Shown: positions 48,547 through 59,413 of the stretch, piece after piece | Numbering within the stretch: the first letter of the stretch is position 1 | Layout: each line of letters starts with the position of its first letter | DNA from: Mycoavidus cysteinexigens | GTDB lineage: Bacteria; Pseudomonadota; Gammaproteobacteria; Burkholderiales; Burkholderiaceae | Direction of reading: 5' to 3' | Assembly (NCBI RefSeq): GCF_003966915.1 | Contig: NZ_AP018150.1 | Location: forward strand, 1,054,001 to 1,118,000 | DNA: 64,000 nucleotides | Program-made: the position numbers and the translations under genes | Notes under the pieces: generated by a model | Seen by the model: the letters and a program-made list of their open reading frames with translations, nothing else | What the model was told of the DNA's origin: nothing | Databases searched by the model: none

Positions 48547-51141
48547 ATGAGAATCGATAAATTCACTACCAAGTTGCAGCAAGCGCTGGCTGATGCGCAA
48601 AGTCTTGCCGTGGGCAATGATAATCAATATATTGAGCCGGCGCATTTGTTGTTGGCGCTGATTGAGCAGCCAGATAACGCGGCGCGTTCATTGCTGGCGC
48701 ACGCGGGAGTGCAGCTCTCGGCATTGCAGCAAGCACTCAGCAGCGCGCTTAAGCATCTCCCCAAAGTCCAGGGTAGCGATGGCAATGTGCAACTTAGCCG
48801 TGATCTCACAGGCCTTTTAAATCAGACCGACAAAGAAGCGCAAAAAGCCGGTGATAGCTATATTGCTAGCGAAATGTTTTTACTTGCGCTGGCTGACGAT
48901 AAAAATGCAATCGGCCAACTTGTACGTCAGCACGGCCTAACGCGCAAGGCGCTAGAAGCCGCGATTGCCGCCGTGCGTGGCGGTGATGCGGTACGTAATC
49001 CAGAAGCAGAAAGCCAGCGCGAAGCGCTTAAAAAATACACGCTAGACCTCACTGAGCGCGCGCGAATTGGCAAGCTTGATCCGGTGATTGGGCGTGATGA
49101 TGAAATCCGTCGCTCAATCCAAATTTTGCAGCGCCGCACAAAAAATAATCCGGTCTTAATTGGCGAGCCTGGGGTGGGCAAGACAGCGATTGTCGAGGGT
49201 TTGGCGCAACGCATCGTTAACGGTGAAGTCCCCGAGTCGCTTAAAAATAAACGGGTTTTATCACTCGATATGGCAGCGCTTTTGGCGGGCGCAAAATACC
49301 GCGGCGAATTTGAAGAGCGACTCAAAGCCGTGCTCAACGATGTGGCCAAAGACGAAGGCCAGACGATCGTTTTTATCGATGAAATCCATACGGTAGTAGG
49401 CGCTGGCAAATCGGAAGGCGCGCTTGACGCCGGCAATATGCTTAAGCCTGCACTAGCGCGCGGCGAGTTGCATTGCATTGGCGCTACCACCCTGGATGAA
49501 TATCGGAAATATATTGAAAAAGATGCAGCGCTGGAGCGTCGTTTTCAGAAGGTGCAAGTTGACGAGCCTACGGTAGAAGCCACCATCGCAATTTTGCGGG
49601 GCTTGCAAGAAAAATACGAATTGCATCATGGGATTCAGATTACTGACCCAGCCATTGTTGCGGCGGCTGAGCTTTCGCAGCGCTACATCACGGACCGTTT
49701 TCTGCCGGATAAAGCCATCGATTTAATCGATGAAGCCGCGGCCAAGATCAAAATGGAAATTGATTCTAAGCCAGAGTCCATGGACCGACTCGAACGTCGA
49801 CTGATCCAATTAAAAATTGAACGCGAAGCGGTTAAAAAAGAACCCGATGAAGCCTCGCAAAAGCGCTGGCAACTGATCGAGGCGGAAATTGACCGGCTTG
49901 GCAAGGAATATGCCGATCTCGAAGAAATTTGGAATGCCGAAAAAGCCGCTGTGCAGGGCAGTGCGCAGCTCAAAGAAAAAATTGAGCGCACCCGCGCTGA
50001 AATTATGCGCTTACAGCGCGAGGGCAAGTTGGATCAGGTGGCGCAGCTTCAATATGGCGAACTGCCTCAGCTTGAGGCGCAGCTTAAACAAGTGAGCCAA
50101 GCTGAAACTGAAAAAGGGCAGGCCGGCGCTCGCCCGCAGTTATTGCGTACGCAAGTTGGCGCAGAAGAAATTGCCGAAGTGGTGTCACGTGCTACCGGGA
50201 TTCCAGTAGCGCGCATGATGCAAGGCGAGCGAGACAAACTAATGCACATCGAAGCCAAGCTACATGAACGCGTCATCGGCCAGGATGAGGCCATTCGTGC
50301 GGTGGCCGACGCCATTAGACGCTCGCGGGCTGGCTTGGCGGATCCAGGGCGGCCCTACGGCTCCTTTTTGTTCCTTGGGCCAACGGGGGTCGGTAAAACT
50401 GAGTTATGCAAAGCGCTTGCCGCCTTCTTATTCGATTCACAGGAGCATTTGATTCGCATCGACATGAGCGAATTTATGGAAAAGCATAGCGTTGCCCGGC
50501 TGATTGGCGCGCCCCCCGGTTATGTCGGTTATGAAGAGGGCGGCTATTTAACGGAAGCCGTTCGGCGCAAACCTTATAGCGTTATTTTGCTGGATGAAAT
50601 TGAAAAAGCGCATGCTGACGTTTTCAATGTGCTATTGCAAGTGCTAGACGATGGCCGTATGACGGATGGGCAAGGACGCACGGTTGATTTCAAAAATACC
50701 GTGATTGTGATGACTTCTAATTTAGGCTCGCAGCTGATTCAATCGATGGTCGATGAGTCTCATCAGAGCGTGCGTGATGCAGTCTGGATTGAAGTCAAAC
50801 AACATTTCAAACCCGAGTTTTTAAATCGGATCGATGAAGTGGTAGTTTTCCATGGCTTGGATCGCACGCAGATTGAGTCGATTGCGAAAATTCAATTGGC
50901 TAACTTGACTGAGCGCCTAGCTAAACTCGATATGCAAATTGATATATCTGAAGCAGCGCTGAAACACATCAGCAAAGTCGGCTATGACCCGTTATTTGGC
51001 GCGCGTCCACTGAAGCGCGCAATTCAGCAGGAAATTGAAAACCCGATTGCAAAATTAATCCTTTCAGGAAAAGTTGGCCCAAAAGATCTGATTCCGGTCG
51101 ATTATCAAGATGAACAGTTGGTGTTTGAGCCCATGGCGTAG
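48547..51141 (+). CDS. clpB: Protein disaggregase ClpB
   Basis: 864 residues, full length, with GAGG before the ATG. Layout: N-domain (1-150), first AAA+ domain with Walker [16 protein letters not shown] (about 205) and [15 protein letters not shown], coiled middle domain (about 410-520), second AAA+ domain with [15 protein letters not shown] (about 607) and [11 protein letters not shown]. The pore loops [13 protein letters not shown] and GYVGYEEGG are present. It rescues aggregated proteins with DnaK after heat stress. Confidence 0.96.
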   Translation: MRIDKFTTKLQQALADAQSLAVGNDNQYIEPAHLLLALIEQPDNAARSLLAHAGVQLSALQQALSSALKHLPKVQGSDGNVQLSRDLTGLLNQTDKEAQKAGDSYIASEMFLLALADDKNAIGQLVRQHGLTRKALEAAIAAVRGGDAVRNPEAESQREALKKYTLDLTERARIGKLDPVIGRDDEIRRSIQILQRRTKNNPVLIGEPGVGKTAIVEGLAQRIVNGEVPESLKNKRVLSLDMAALLAGAKYRGEFEERLKAVLNDVAKDEGQTIVFIDEIHTVVGAGKSEGALDAGNMLKPALARGELHCIGATTLDEYRKYIEKDAALERRFQKVQVDEPTVEATIAILRGLQEKYELHHGIQITDPAIVAAAELSQRYITDRFLPDKAIDLIDEAAAKIKMEIDSKPESMDRLERRLIQLKIEREAVKKEPDEASQKRWQLIEAEIDRLGKEYADLEEIWNAEKAAVQGSAQLKEKIERTRAEIMRLQREGKLDQVAQLQYGELPQLEAQLKQVSQAETEKGQAGARPQLLRTQVGAEEIAEVVSRATGIPVARMMQGERDKLMHIEAKLHERVIGQDEAIRAVADAIRRSRAGLADPGRPYGSFLFLGPTGVGKTELCKALAAFLFDSQEHLIRIDMSEFMEKHSVARLIGAPPGYVGYEEGGYLTEAVRRKPYSVILLDEIEKAHADVFNVLLQVLDDGRMTDGQGRTVDFKNTVIVMTSNLGSQLIQSMVDESHQSVRDAVWIEVKQHFKPEFLNRIDEVVVFHGLDRTQIESIAKIQLANLTERLAKLDMQIDISEAALKHISKVGYDPLFGARPLKRAIQQEIENPIAKLILSGKVGPKDLIPVDYQDEQLVFEPMA

Positions 51142-51146
51142 TAATA

Positions 51147-51166
51147 CAAGCTGACTATATAGCTTG
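51147..51166 (+). terminator. Possible hairpin after clpB
   Basis: CAAGCT pairs with AGCTTG over an eight-base loop, five bases after the stop, followed by CCCCTATTCCC. The stem is short and there is no T-run. The rest of the gap to 51280 shows nothing recognised. Confidence 0.3.
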
Positions 51167-51280
51167 CCCCTATTCCCATCGAATTTGACCACCCCCATAT
51201 GGGCTGGCGAGAACTCTATTGCCATCTTTATGCTCGCCCCATCAATATTTAGATGTAGCAAGTATGGGGGTCTATTAGCT

Positions 51281-52333
51281 TTAAGCGATAAGCTCGGGGT
51301 TCATGGCGTTCTTACCCTTGCTTTGACACTCATTGGCTGTGTCACGTATTTTTATTGCAAGGTTATACAATTTGAGCTTGCCTTCCTCATCAAGCTCAAA
51401 TTTTTCCTTATGTCCCAAGTAGTGCAGATTGAAAGCCTGGATTGCATTCCTAAGCGGTTCTACTTTATAACCTAATGTGATTAAATTATCAGCGGCGTCA
51501 AAATTATCCGGCGGTTCGCTATGTTGTTCTTCTGACTTCAGCCACAACCCAAACCCTCTTTCGCCAAGTTGACGCCAAGGAAAGAACCAATTCGGATCCA
51601 CTTTTCGCCCCGGCGCGATATCAGCATGACCAATAAAATTTTCACGAGGGATAGCGTGACGATCTTTAAGATCTTCAAGTAACTCCAATAGCATGTTGAT
51701 TTGTTCATCTGGAAAAGATTCAAATCCATTATTGACCAGTTCGATACCAATTGAGCAAAAGTTTACATTTTTCACTCCCTGCCACTGCGATACGCCAGCA
51801 TGCCAAGCCCGATATTTATCAGGAACTAAGCACATCAACGTGCCATTATGATCGATTAAATAATGCGCGCTTACGTTATTCTCAGCCATTGATTTGATTG
51901 CCTTAGCCGCACTATTGCTTGCAGTATGATGCAAAATAATGTGGGAGATTTTAGTGTTGGCAGGCTTACGCTCATCTTGATTAACCGTGGGAAAAAACTC
52001 TATTTTTTCCCAAAATACAGCGGGCTGCTTACTTACTGCTTGCAGATCAGCAATAACATTTTTAAAGTGATGCGACAGCCAACCTTGGAAATCGATATTT
52101 TTTCGAAGTCTCTCCCGAAGCGCCCAGCGATTAATTTTATCTAATTCTTTAAAATAAGATATTTGAAAATTCTCATTTTCTGAAGCATCCAAAAAAGCCT
52201 CTTTCAATAACGTATTACCAAGCGCAGCAGCAGATTCGGGCTGTGCCAATGCTTTTTCCAAGGCAGCTGCTGGTGATAGACGGAGAGTATTTGTAATCGG
52301 CTTAAAGGAGTTGATGGGAGATGTACCAAACAT
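51281..52333 (-). CDS. N-acetylmuramoyl-L-alanine amidase (Amidase_2 family)
   Basis: 350 residues; AAAGGA lies seven bases before the ATG. The catalytic domain starts at about 128: zinc His in HIILHHTAS (135/136), SAHYLIDHNGTL, SIGIELVNNGF, and GHADIAPGRKVDPNWFFPW with the second His (236), Lys 244 and Asp 246. It cuts between muramic acid and the peptide stem of peptidoglycan, as AmiD and AmpD do. The first 120 residues are unusual and no signal peptide or lipobox is visible, so it is either cytosolic (recycling), phage-derived, or exported by another route. Confidence 0.85.
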   Translation of the reverse strand: MFGTSPINSFKPITNTLRLSPAAALEKALAQPESAAALGNTLLKEAFLDASENENFQISYFKELDKINRWALRERLRKNIDFQGWLSHHFKNVIADLQAVSKQPAVFWEKIEFFPTVNQDERKPANTKISHIILHHTASNSAAKAIKSMAENNVSAHYLIDHNGTLMCLVPDKYRAWHAGVSQWQGVKNVNFCSIGIELVNNGFESFPDEQINMLLELLEDLKDRHAIPRENFIGHADIAPGRKVDPNWFFPWRQLGERGFGLWLKSEEQHSEPPDNFDAADNLITLGYKVEPLRNAIQAFNLHYLGHKEKFELDEEGKLKLYNLAIKIRDTANECQSKGKNAMNPELIA

Positions 52334-52901
52334 TTGGCTTTCCTTTAAAAGGTGGGGTAGGGAAACCTGTAAAGCTGCTCACCGCGACAGCGATAACCGC
52401 TATGTCTAATTTGATCTGTTTTTAACGTAGCATACGCACTCTACTATTGCCTAGAAATCACGACATTTCAACTTTGGTGACGCTACAATATCTGAAATGA
52501 GGTTTGACAAAATAGCGTTTTTTGAACACTTTTGATAGGAATTGGTTTGGTTTATAAATTATGGGTCAACGAATAGAGCGGCCTTGTTAAGGAGGTGGCC
52601 GTTTATAAAATGGCCGCCGCCCCTTCAATTGCCATACTTTATTTTGGCTGTGGCTAAAAAACTCAATTTATTGATTTTTTATACCGAGTCTTAAGTGTTA
52701 GGCGCCGCAAAATGCGTGTTTTGACTAAAATTCTGATTCTCGTTAGAGGCGCTATTTAGGCCCTAAGCAGCGGGAATAGAGGTGTTCTGAGCGCCTCTCC
52801 ATTAGTCAGATCTATTCTGTGCTAAAATATACGGCTTTTAAGCAAGCGATGCGGCGGTACATGCCGGCACGCTCTGGCTTTTCCCCTTCTAGAATATCTA
52901 T
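52334..52901. other. 568-base gap with hairpin and probable typA promoter
   Basis: GGTGGCC (52594-52600) pairs with GGCCGCC (52612-52618). TAAAAT at 52823-52828 is a plausible -10 box for typA, without a convincing -35. No ORF of note was seen. The left part contains the amidase promoter. Confidence 0.4.
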
Positions 52902-54722
52902 ATGACCCGCGCGCTTCGCAATATCGCTATTATCGCTCACGTTGATCATGGCAAAACCACTTTAGTTGATCAGCTACTCCGTCAAGCTGGCACGTTTCGA
53001 GAAAACCAACATATGATCGAACGGGTCATGGATTCAAATGACCTTGAGAAAGAGCGGGGCATCACGATTCTCGCCAAGAATTGCGCGATTGAATACGCTG
53101 GCACACATATCAATATTGTAGATACGCCGGGGCATGCCGATTTTGGGGGCGAGGTTGAGCGTGTATTGTCGATGGTAGATAGCGTACTGCTGCTAGTCGA
53201 TGCGGTCGAAGGACCTATGCCGCAAACGCGCTTCGTCACAAAAAAAGCGCTGGCGCAAGGCCTAAAACCGATTGTAGTCGTGAATAAAGTTGATCGGCCC
53301 GGGGCGCGCGCCGAATGGGTCGTGAATCAAACTTTTGATCTATTCGACAAACTCGGGGCGACTGAAGAGCAATTAGACTTTCCTGTGATTTATGCTTCTG
53401 GTTTGAATGGGTATGCGGGTCTTGACGAAAACGTGCGCGCTGGCGATATGCGGGTGCTACTAGACGAGATTTTGCGCTTTGTGCCGGTGCGCGCAGATGA
53501 CCCAGAGGCTCCGTTGCAATTGCAAATTTCCTCGCTTGATTATTCAACTTATGTCGGGCGTATTGGGATTGGCCGGATTGCGCGTGGCACACTACGGGTA
53601 GGTCAGGCCGTGGCCTTAGTGATGGGCCCTGAGGGTGAAGCCCTGAATCGCAAAATCAACCAGATCCAAAAATTCAAAGGGCTTGAGCGCGTGAATGTAG
53701 AAAGCGCGCAAGCGGGTGATATTGTGCTGATCAATGGCATTGAGGATATTGGTATTGGCGCAACGCTATGCGATCCGGCCCGGGCGGAAGGGTTGCCGGT
53801 TATTAGTGTAGACGAGCCAACCTTAACCATGAATTTTTGCGTTAATACTTCGCCTTTAGCCGGGCGTGAAGGTAAATTCGTAACCAGCCGGCAATTGCGT
53901 GAGCGGTTGATGCGCGAACTTAATCACAACGTTGCATTGCGCGTGAAAGATACGTCCGATGAAACCGTCTTTGAAGTTTCGGGCCGTGGCGAACTCCATT
54001 TAACTATTTTGCTTGAAAATATGCGGCGCGAAGGCTATGAATTAGCCGTGTCGCGGCCACGCGTGGTATTGCGTGAGATAGATGGCGTCATGCACGAGCC
54101 ACTTGAGCAGCTCACGGTGGATGTTGAAGATAGCCACCAAGGTGGAGTCATGGAAGAGATTGGCCGCCGCAAGGGCGAGTTACTGGATATGGCATCAGAT
54201 GGGCGCGGTCGTACGCGCCTTGAATATCGTGTGCCGGCGCGGGGTTTAATTGGTTTGCAAAGCGAATTCCTAACGCTGACACGAGGCACTGGCTTGATCA
54301 GCCATATTTTTGATTCCTATGCGCCATTGCGTGAAGGTACGATTGGCGAGCGCCGTAACGGCGTCTTGATTTCGCAAGATGACGGCGCGGCAGTAGCGTA
54401 TGCTCTCTGGAAATTGCAAGAACGTGGACGTATGTTTGTGCGCCCTGGCGATGCTTTATACGAAGGGATGATTATCGGTATTCATAGCCGCGATAACGAT
54501 CTGGTGGTGAATCCAATTCGTGAAAAGAAACTCACGAATGTGCGCGCGTCAGGCAAGGATGAGCATATCGACCTCACTACGCCAGTCCAACTTTCTCTCG
54601 AATATGCGGTTGAATTTATTTCAGACGACGAACTGGTGGAAATTACACCGCAATCGATCCGGTTGCGTAAGCGCTGCTTAAAAGAAAATGAGCGGCGGCG
54701 AGCAGAGCGCACCGGTGCGTAA
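52902..54722 (+). CDS. typA: Ribosome-associated GTPase TypA/BipA
   Basis: 606 residues. G-motifs: [17 protein letters not shown] near the N-terminus, [22 protein letters not shown] and [11 protein letters not shown]. The translational GTPase, EF-G-like and BipA-specific C-terminal domains follow ([35 protein letters not shown]). It supports ribosome assembly and stress or cold adaptation. No strong ribosome site is visible, but the start matches the family N-terminus [10 protein letters not shown]. Confidence 0.95.
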   Translation: MTRALRNIAIIAHVDHGKTTLVDQLLRQAGTFRENQHMIERVMDSNDLEKERGITILAKNCAIEYAGTHINIVDTPGHADFGGEVERVLSMVDSVLLLVDAVEGPMPQTRFVTKKALAQGLKPIVVVNKVDRPGARAEWVVNQTFDLFDKLGATEEQLDFPVIYASGLNGYAGLDENVRAGDMRVLLDEILRFVPVRADDPEAPLQLQISSLDYSTYVGRIGIGRIARGTLRVGQAVALVMGPEGEALNRKINQIQKFKGLERVNVESAQAGDIVLINGIEDIGIGATLCDPARAEGLPVISVDEPTLTMNFCVNTSPLAGREGKFVTSRQLRERLMRELNHNVALRVKDTSDETVFEVSGRGELHLTILLENMRREGYELAVSRPRVVLREIDGVMHEPLEQLTVDVEDSHQGGVMEEIGRRKGELLDMASDGRGRTRLEYRVPARGLIGLQSEFLTLTRGTGLISHIFDSYAPLREGTIGERRNGVLISQDDGAAVAYALWKLQERGRMFVRPGDALYEGMIIGIHSRDNDLVVNPIREKKLTNVRASGKDEHIDLTTPVQLSLEYAVEFISDDELVEITPQSIRLRKRCLKENERRRAERTGA

Positions 54723-54815
54723 ACTCTGACATCTATTTTTGCGATGGATGCAATGCTGAGGGACCGCCGCCAAACCATGGTGCGATGTCTGCCGTTACTT
54801 TAAATAAACGCCATT

Positions 54816-56264
54816 ATGTCTGAAACACTTATTTCGTCCGCTTCTGAAACCTATGTCGAGGATTCGCCGTGTTTTGACCATTTTGGCCTCCATGCCGATA
54901 TTTTAAAAGCATTGGCTGGGCAAGGCTACACGACGCCAACACCGATTCAGGCGCAGGCAATCCCAGTGATTCTTGCGGGCCATGATGTGATGGGCGTAGC
55001 GCAAACGGGTACCGGCAAAACCGCAGGCTTTTCATTGCCGTTAATTCAACAGCTTGTGCCGTTTGCGAATACCAGCGCTTCTCCGGCACGGCATCCAGTG
55101 CGTGCATTGGTATTAACGCCTACGCGTGAGTTAGCCGACCAAGTAGCTAAAAATGTGTGGACCTATGCCGAACATACGGCATTACGCAGCACTGTCGTAT
55201 TTGGTGGCATGGATATGCAGCCGCAAGTGGCTGAATTACGGCGTGGCGTCGAGATTTTGATTGCCACGCCTGGACGCCTGTTAGATCATATACAGCAAAA
55301 AAACGTCCAATTGGACCAAGTCCAAATATTAGTGTTGGACGAAGCAGATCGAATGTTAGATATGGGCTTCTTGCCTGATTTGCAGCGCATTTCAAATCTC
55401 TTGCCGCGTGAGCGGCAGACTCTGCTGTTTTCTGCGACTTTTTCAAATGAAATCAAAAAATTAGCCGCCAGTTATTTGCAGAACCCAATTACGATCGAAG
55501 TCGCGCAGCGTAATTCAACTGCTACAAATGTCCGCCAAATTGTCTACGAAGTGGCGGACGGCGATAAGCAGGCAGCGGTGGTCCAATTAATTCGCCAGCG
55601 TGGTTTAAAGCAAGCGATTATTTTTTGCAATAGCAAAATCGGCGCGAGCCGACTGGCGCGGCAATTGGAGCGCGAAGGGATCATCGTAGCAGCCATTCAT
55701 GGCGATAAAACCCAGAATGAACGGATGCAAGCGCTCGATGCTTTCAAGCAGGGCGCTCTCGAAATGCTGGTTGCCACGGATGTCGCTGCGCGTGGACTGG
55801 ATATTGCTGAGCTACCTGCAGTGATTAATTTTGATCTACCTTTTAATGCAGAAGATTATGTGCACCGAATTGGCCGTACTGGCCGGGCGGGGGCTTCTGG
55901 GGAAGCGCTTTCATTGTGCAGCCCACATGAATCTAAGCATCTAGCAGAGATTGAGAAACTTATTCAGCGCGCGCTTGAGCGTGAATCGCTGATAATTGAA
56001 ACGGCGCGTGTACCAAGTCGTACGCGCCATCGAGATCATCCTTCTTCCGCGCGTCACGCAACGGGTAAGCGATCTGCGTTCGATGCGCAAACGGCGGAGC
56101 TGGACGATTTTTTCAGTAAACCTTACCAGCCCTCTAATCCCATCCTGCCAGCCAATTCGGCAGGGGCAGACAGTACTCACGCGAATCATCCGAAAGTAGC
56201 GCCAAAGCGTCCGTTAGCAGCCCTGCTAGGTGGCATGTCTTATAAGCCTAAGGCGAACCGGTAA
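54816..56264 (+). CDS. rhlE: DEAD-box RNA helicase RhlE
   Basis: 482 residues with all DEAD-box motifs: GYTTPTPIQAQAIPVIL (Q motif), AQTGTGKTAGFSLPL, TPTRELADQ, TPGRLLDHI, VLDEADRMLDMGF, SATFS, FCNSKIGASRLARQL, ATDVAARGLDIAELP and YVHRIGRTGRAG. A basic, low-complexity C-terminal tail of about 90 residues is typical of the RhlE subgroup. It unwinds RNA in ribosome assembly and mRNA decay. The assignment to RhlE rather than another DEAD-box subtype rests on its motif spacing and tail. Confidence 0.9.
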   Translation: MSETLISSASETYVEDSPCFDHFGLHADILKALAGQGYTTPTPIQAQAIPVILAGHDVMGVAQTGTGKTAGFSLPLIQQLVPFANTSASPARHPVRALVLTPTRELADQVAKNVWTYAEHTALRSTVVFGGMDMQPQVAELRRGVEILIATPGRLLDHIQQKNVQLDQVQILVLDEADRMLDMGFLPDLQRISNLLPRERQTLLFSATFSNEIKKLAASYLQNPITIEVAQRNSTATNVRQIVYEVADGDKQAAVVQLIRQRGLKQAIIFCNSKIGASRLARQLEREGIIVAAIHGDKTQNERMQALDAFKQGALEMLVATDVAARGLDIAELPAVINFDLPFNAEDYVHRIGRTGRAGASGEALSLCSPHESKHLAEIEKLIQRALERESLIIETARVPSRTRHRDHPSSARHATGKRSAFDAQTAELDDFFSKPYQPSNPILPANSAGADSTHANHPKVAPKRPLAALLGGMSYKPKANR

Positions 56265-56276
56265 AAGCCGGTGCAT

Positions 56277-56296
56277 GCTTCCTCCCAGGAGGGGGC
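56277..56296. terminator. Hairpin between convergent rhlE and trhO
   Basis: GCTTCCTCC pairs with GGAGGGGGC (two G-T pairs), with a very short loop, midway between the two stop codons. No T-run follows in either direction, so this is a weak call. Confidence 0.35.
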
Positions 56297-56316
56297 GTTG
56301 GCGCGTATCTAACTAG

Positions 56317-57174
56317 CTACGCAGCGGCCTGCCTAGAATAACAGTGCGCGCAGTGTTCACCGGGCACATAATAAGGCGAGCGTTGATCCTCTGGCGTGAG
56401 CACTGCGCGACAGCCAAAACACTGTAGCATAGCCGTTGGCTTAAGTTCTGGATTTAAAGCGGTGCGCTGATCAAACACAAAACAATCGCCGTTATAATGC
56501 GCGCCCCCGACTTCCTCGAAATATTTGAGGATCCCGCCATCCAATTGATAGACAGATTCAATGCCAATATTTTGCATATGTAAGGCAGCTTTTTCGCAGC
56601 GAATCCCGCCGGTACAAAAAGACACTACGGTTTTGCCAGTGAAATCCTCACGATGCGCTTCGATTGTGGCAGGGAATTCACTAAATTTGGTCAGTCGGTA
56701 ATCTAGTGCGTCAGCAAACGTGCCGACATCTATTTCGAATCCATTCCGCGTATCCAGCATAACGACTGGGCGGCCGTTATCATCTTGCCCACGGTCAAGC
56801 CATTTTTTAAGCGTTTGCGCGCTCACTTCAGGGGCGCGGGCCTGGCCTGGCTGGATGGCTGGGGAGTGCATGGTGATGATTTCTTTTTTCAATCTAACTA
56901 GCATGCGCCGAAAGGGTTGTTTAGCGCTGAGACTTTCCTTGAACTGTAGATCGACTAACTGACCGGCAAAAAGCGGATCTGTACGTAGCCAGTGCGTAAA
57001 GGCATCGGCCGCAGCGCGGGTGCCGGCAACAAATAAATTGATCCCTTCAGGCGCTAATAAAATAGTGCCGCGCAGGCCGAGCTCATCGCAACGCGCGCGT
57101 ATTGGCGTGCGCCATTCGGCGGGAGCGTTGAGGGTGAAAAAGCGGTAAGCAGCGAGATTAACGATCGAAGTCAT
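56317..57174 (-). CDS. trhO: tRNA uridine(34) hydroxylase TrhO (rhodanese-like)
   Basis: 285 residues. The N-terminal acylphosphatase-like domain ([18 protein letters not shown]) is followed by a rhodanese domain whose active loop is [13 protein letters not shown], identical in style to YceA/TrhO. A C-terminal zinc-like pair follows, CFGCRAVL and CAHCY. It hydroxylates U34 of certain tRNAs using prephenate-derived chemistry or oxygen. It is convergent with rhlE. Confidence 0.92.
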   Translation of the reverse strand: MTSIVNLAAYRFFTLNAPAEWRTPIRARCDELGLRGTILLAPEGINLFVAGTRAAADAFTHWLRTDPLFAGQLVDLQFKESLSAKQPFRRMLVRLKKEIITMHSPAIQPGQARAPEVSAQTLKKWLDRGQDDNGRPVVMLDTRNGFEIDVGTFADALDYRLTKFSEFPATIEAHREDFTGKTVVSFCTGGIRCEKAALHMQNIGIESVYQLDGGILKYFEEVGGAHYNGDCFVFDQRTALNPELKPTAMLQCFGCRAVLTPEDQRSPYYVPGEHCAHCYSRQAAA

Positions 57175-57577
57175 GACACGAATCAGTGTAGTGAATTTTG
57201 TTGTAAACAGAACTTAGCATTGTCTCATTTTGCCAAATTGTTTGCTAAAAGTTAGCTTTAGCCTGACGAAAAATAAGCAGTGAGGATAACAGAATGCGTC
57301 AGGCGCTTCAAATGGGTGGGGGCTGTGGTCGAGTCTGCCTCGTGTTTTGCGCACGGAGTCCCTGCCAAAAATGATTCAAATCAATAATAAATTTCTTAAA
57401 AAGATTATTTAAATAAAAGAAATTATACAAGTTTATTTGGTGTTTTAAAAATTATCATTTAGACTTTGCACATTAACACTTTTATTTTGACGCTGTACCA
57501 CAAAGCCTGAATAGCGTTATCAAAATCGTAGGAGGACCAATCCAGCTTATTTTTTCTAATGCCAATCGCATGGATAG
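57175..57577. other. AT-rich gap at the start of the accessory region
   Basis: Contains the trhO promoter region on the right-hand side of that gene. From about 57370 the sequence becomes strongly AT-rich. No ORF, RNA or repeat was recognised. Confidence 0.4.
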
Positions 57578-57841
57578 ATGAGGTTATCATTTTCTCCATA
57601 CCGGCCGTATTGTACTCACAATAGGGAACCAGTTTTAAATAGTGACAGCAAGTCTCAGAGCTTTCGTCTGAAAACAGGTGAAATAATAATCCAAAAAAAA
57701 ATCCTAAAAGGGCATGAGAAGATTGATGTCATTGCGTATTCGATAAAAATAGAGGACGAGTTATATGTCAATAAAATTAACCTAAGTACAGTGTATAAAG
57801 TAAATGACGGAGAAGTAGGGCTACGTATTACACTGCAATAG
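57578..57841 (+). CDS. Small hypothetical protein
   Basis: 87 residues beginning MRLSFSPYRPYC. The second half (GEIIIQKKILKGHEKIDVIAY then YVNKINLSTVYKVND) looks like alternating beta strands, possibly a compact beta domain. No ribosome site is obvious and I do not recognise a family. Coding status is uncertain. Confidence 0.35.
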   Translation: MRLSFSPYRPYCTHNREPVLNSDSKSQSFRLKTGEIIIQKKILKGHEKIDVIAYSIKIEDELYVNKINLSTVYKVNDGEVGLRITLQ

Positions 57842-58067
57842 AATCTGCTAGTTGATATAAGCCGGCCAGTGCTATAAGAAAGCATCTTATCGGCATAATT
57901 TTTATTATTGAAATTTAGTTTTTGAAATTTTTTTAATAAAAATTTGTAAATAATGATAATTAGACTATATTGATGAAAGTCGCTTCTCTCATGGTTAAAT
58001 AATAATATCCAGAGGGAGGTGGCTAATTGGCAATTTTTTCTAATTTTTGAGTCCTAAGGAGATAACA

Positions 58068-58643
58068 ATGGGCGTTGTAGAAAGTACTTTACGTGAAGTT
58101 GAAAAAGTGACAATAAGGCCTTTGGGGGAAGTGGCGCGCACTGTAGAGGAGGTAACGGTAAGGCCTTTAGGGCAACTTGCACGAGAAGTCGAAAAAGTGA
58201 CAATAAGACCTTTAGGACAAGCCGCTCGTAATGTAGAGAAAGAAGCTATAAGGCCTACGAAAGATCTTGTAGAAAGAACTGCGTCAATGATAGGACGTAC
58301 CTTAGATATCTATAAGCCGGACAGGAGTATACCAGCTAATACAGGTATGCAAGGTATGGAATCAACTATAAGAGAAATGGCAAAATCAAACGATATAAGT
58401 CAATTAAAGGAAAAAAATAAAATATTACAAGGAGATATAAGAGAAAGGATATTGCAAACGCCATCAAATGCGGGGGAAACGTTAGCTTTTTTAAGTATGC
58501 TTGAGGGAATGACTGTGGTAATTGAGAATTTATCGAGAAGTAATGATGAATTAATGAAGCAGAATGAAGAGCTTAATCGTGCCTGCGAAAGGCTTACTTA
58601 TGAGGAGAATGAGCTGAATGAGACAATAAAGCAGCTAGGATAG
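58068..58643 (+). CDS. Coiled-coil protein with four 15-residue N-terminal repeats
   Basis: 191 residues from the ATG at 58068, chosen because AAGGAG lies six bases before it. Residues about 7-66 are four tandem 15-residue repeats: EVEKVTIRPLGEVAR, TVEEVTVRPLGQLAR, EVEKVTIRPLGQAAR and NVEKEAIRPTKDLVE. The C-terminal half is charged and helical (SRSNDELMKQNEELNRACER), a likely coiled coil. It is followed by a strong hairpin and then a paralogue sharing the IRPL-type motif and the AGETL.FL segment. No signal peptide is visible. I do not recognise a family. Confidence 0.75.
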   Translation: MGVVESTLREVEKVTIRPLGEVARTVEEVTVRPLGQLAREVEKVTIRPLGQAARNVEKEAIRPTKDLVERTASMIGRTLDIYKPDRSIPANTGMQGMESTIREMAKSNDISQLKEKNKILQGDIRERILQTPSNAGETLAFLSMLEGMTVVIENLSRSNDELMKQNEELNRACERLTYEENELNETIKQLG

Positions 58644-58683
58644 ACTTGGTAAAAATGTTTTTTTAAATTATTTTTCATATTTA

Positions 58684-58720
58684 ATTAAGCTTAGCACCGC
58701 TTTGTGGTGCTAAGCTTAAT
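58684..58720 (+). terminator. Strong hairpin between the two coiled-coil paralogues
   Basis: Perfect 15-base arms ATTAAGCTTAGCACC and GGTGCTAAGCTTAAT around the loop GCTTTGT, 40 bases after the stop. The AT-rich arms could terminate in either direction. Confidence 0.65.
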
Positions 58721-58832
58721 AAGCATCTGATAAAAATTTATTTTATTATATAGTGAACGTATGGGGTAGAAAGTAAATTGAAATAGAAAGAAATGAAACT
58801 ATAAAATATTTTTTATTTTTAAGGTGATTCTG

Positions 58833-59393
58833 ATGGGCACAATAGATGGCATATCACACGAAATAGCGAAAACGACGATAAGTCCTTTAAGTAAAGCTAC
58901 AAGTGAGTTAGCAAGAGTATCTACTGAAATTTTATCAGGGTTGAGCGTTAATGGAGATGGATCAATAACCGCGAATTTAGAGAAAATTGGAAACGATTTA
59001 GAAATGTCGCTAATCGAACCGTTAGGTGGCCTTGCAAATAAAACCGTGCTGCTACAGGCCTGCCTGGTAAATTTAGTTGGACGAGCAGAGGAAATAATGC
59101 GGCCAAGCCCTGATATGAAAAACACGCAAGTCATTCTCGATAAGATGGCTGCAGATGCAATTCAACTGCAAAGAGAAATAAATAGAGCGGTATCTGAGAT
59201 ACCTCCTACTGCAGGAGAAAGTCTAATGTTCCTAAATGGTTTAGGTAAAGAAACGAACAGAATGCGAGGTGTAATAGAGTCTCTTCAAAAAAAGGTTGAG
59301 CTTATCCAAGACAATGCAGTACTGCTTGAAAGAAAACAAGCGCTTGAGAAAAAAATAAGTGCACTTAAAACCAAGGTCTTGGATAAAGCATAA
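58833..59393 (+). CDS. Coiled-coil protein, paralogue of the preceding gene
   Basis: 186 residues from the ATG at 58833 with AAGG ahead. The start MGTIDGISHEIAKTTISPLS parallels MGVVESTLREVEKVTIRPLG of the neighbour, but the 15-residue unit is not tandemly repeated here. The segment PTAGESLMFLNGL matches SNAGETLAFLSML, and both end in a charged coiled coil (LERKQALEKKISALKTKV). The pair sits directly upstream of a haemagglutinin-type gene. Function unknown. Confidence 0.72.
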   Translation: MGTIDGISHEIAKTTISPLSKATSELARVSTEILSGLSVNGDGSITANLEKIGNDLEMSLIEPLGGLANKTVLLQACLVNLVGRAEEIMRPSPDMKNTQVILDKMAADAIQLQREINRAVSEIPPTAGESLMFLNGLGKETNRMRGVIESLQKKVELIQDNAVLLERKQALEKKISALKTKVLDKA

Positions 59394-59413
59394 AGTGCAA
59401 CAGGGTATTCACG

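Noticed and set aside
48927-49490. 187-codon minus-strand frame inside clpB
   Set aside because: Shadow of the first AAA+ domain, with no domain of its own.
51142-51280. Transposase remnant between clpB and the amidase
   Set aside because: A minus-strand frame reads LDGASIKMAI, but no family pattern extends from it and no inverted ends are present.
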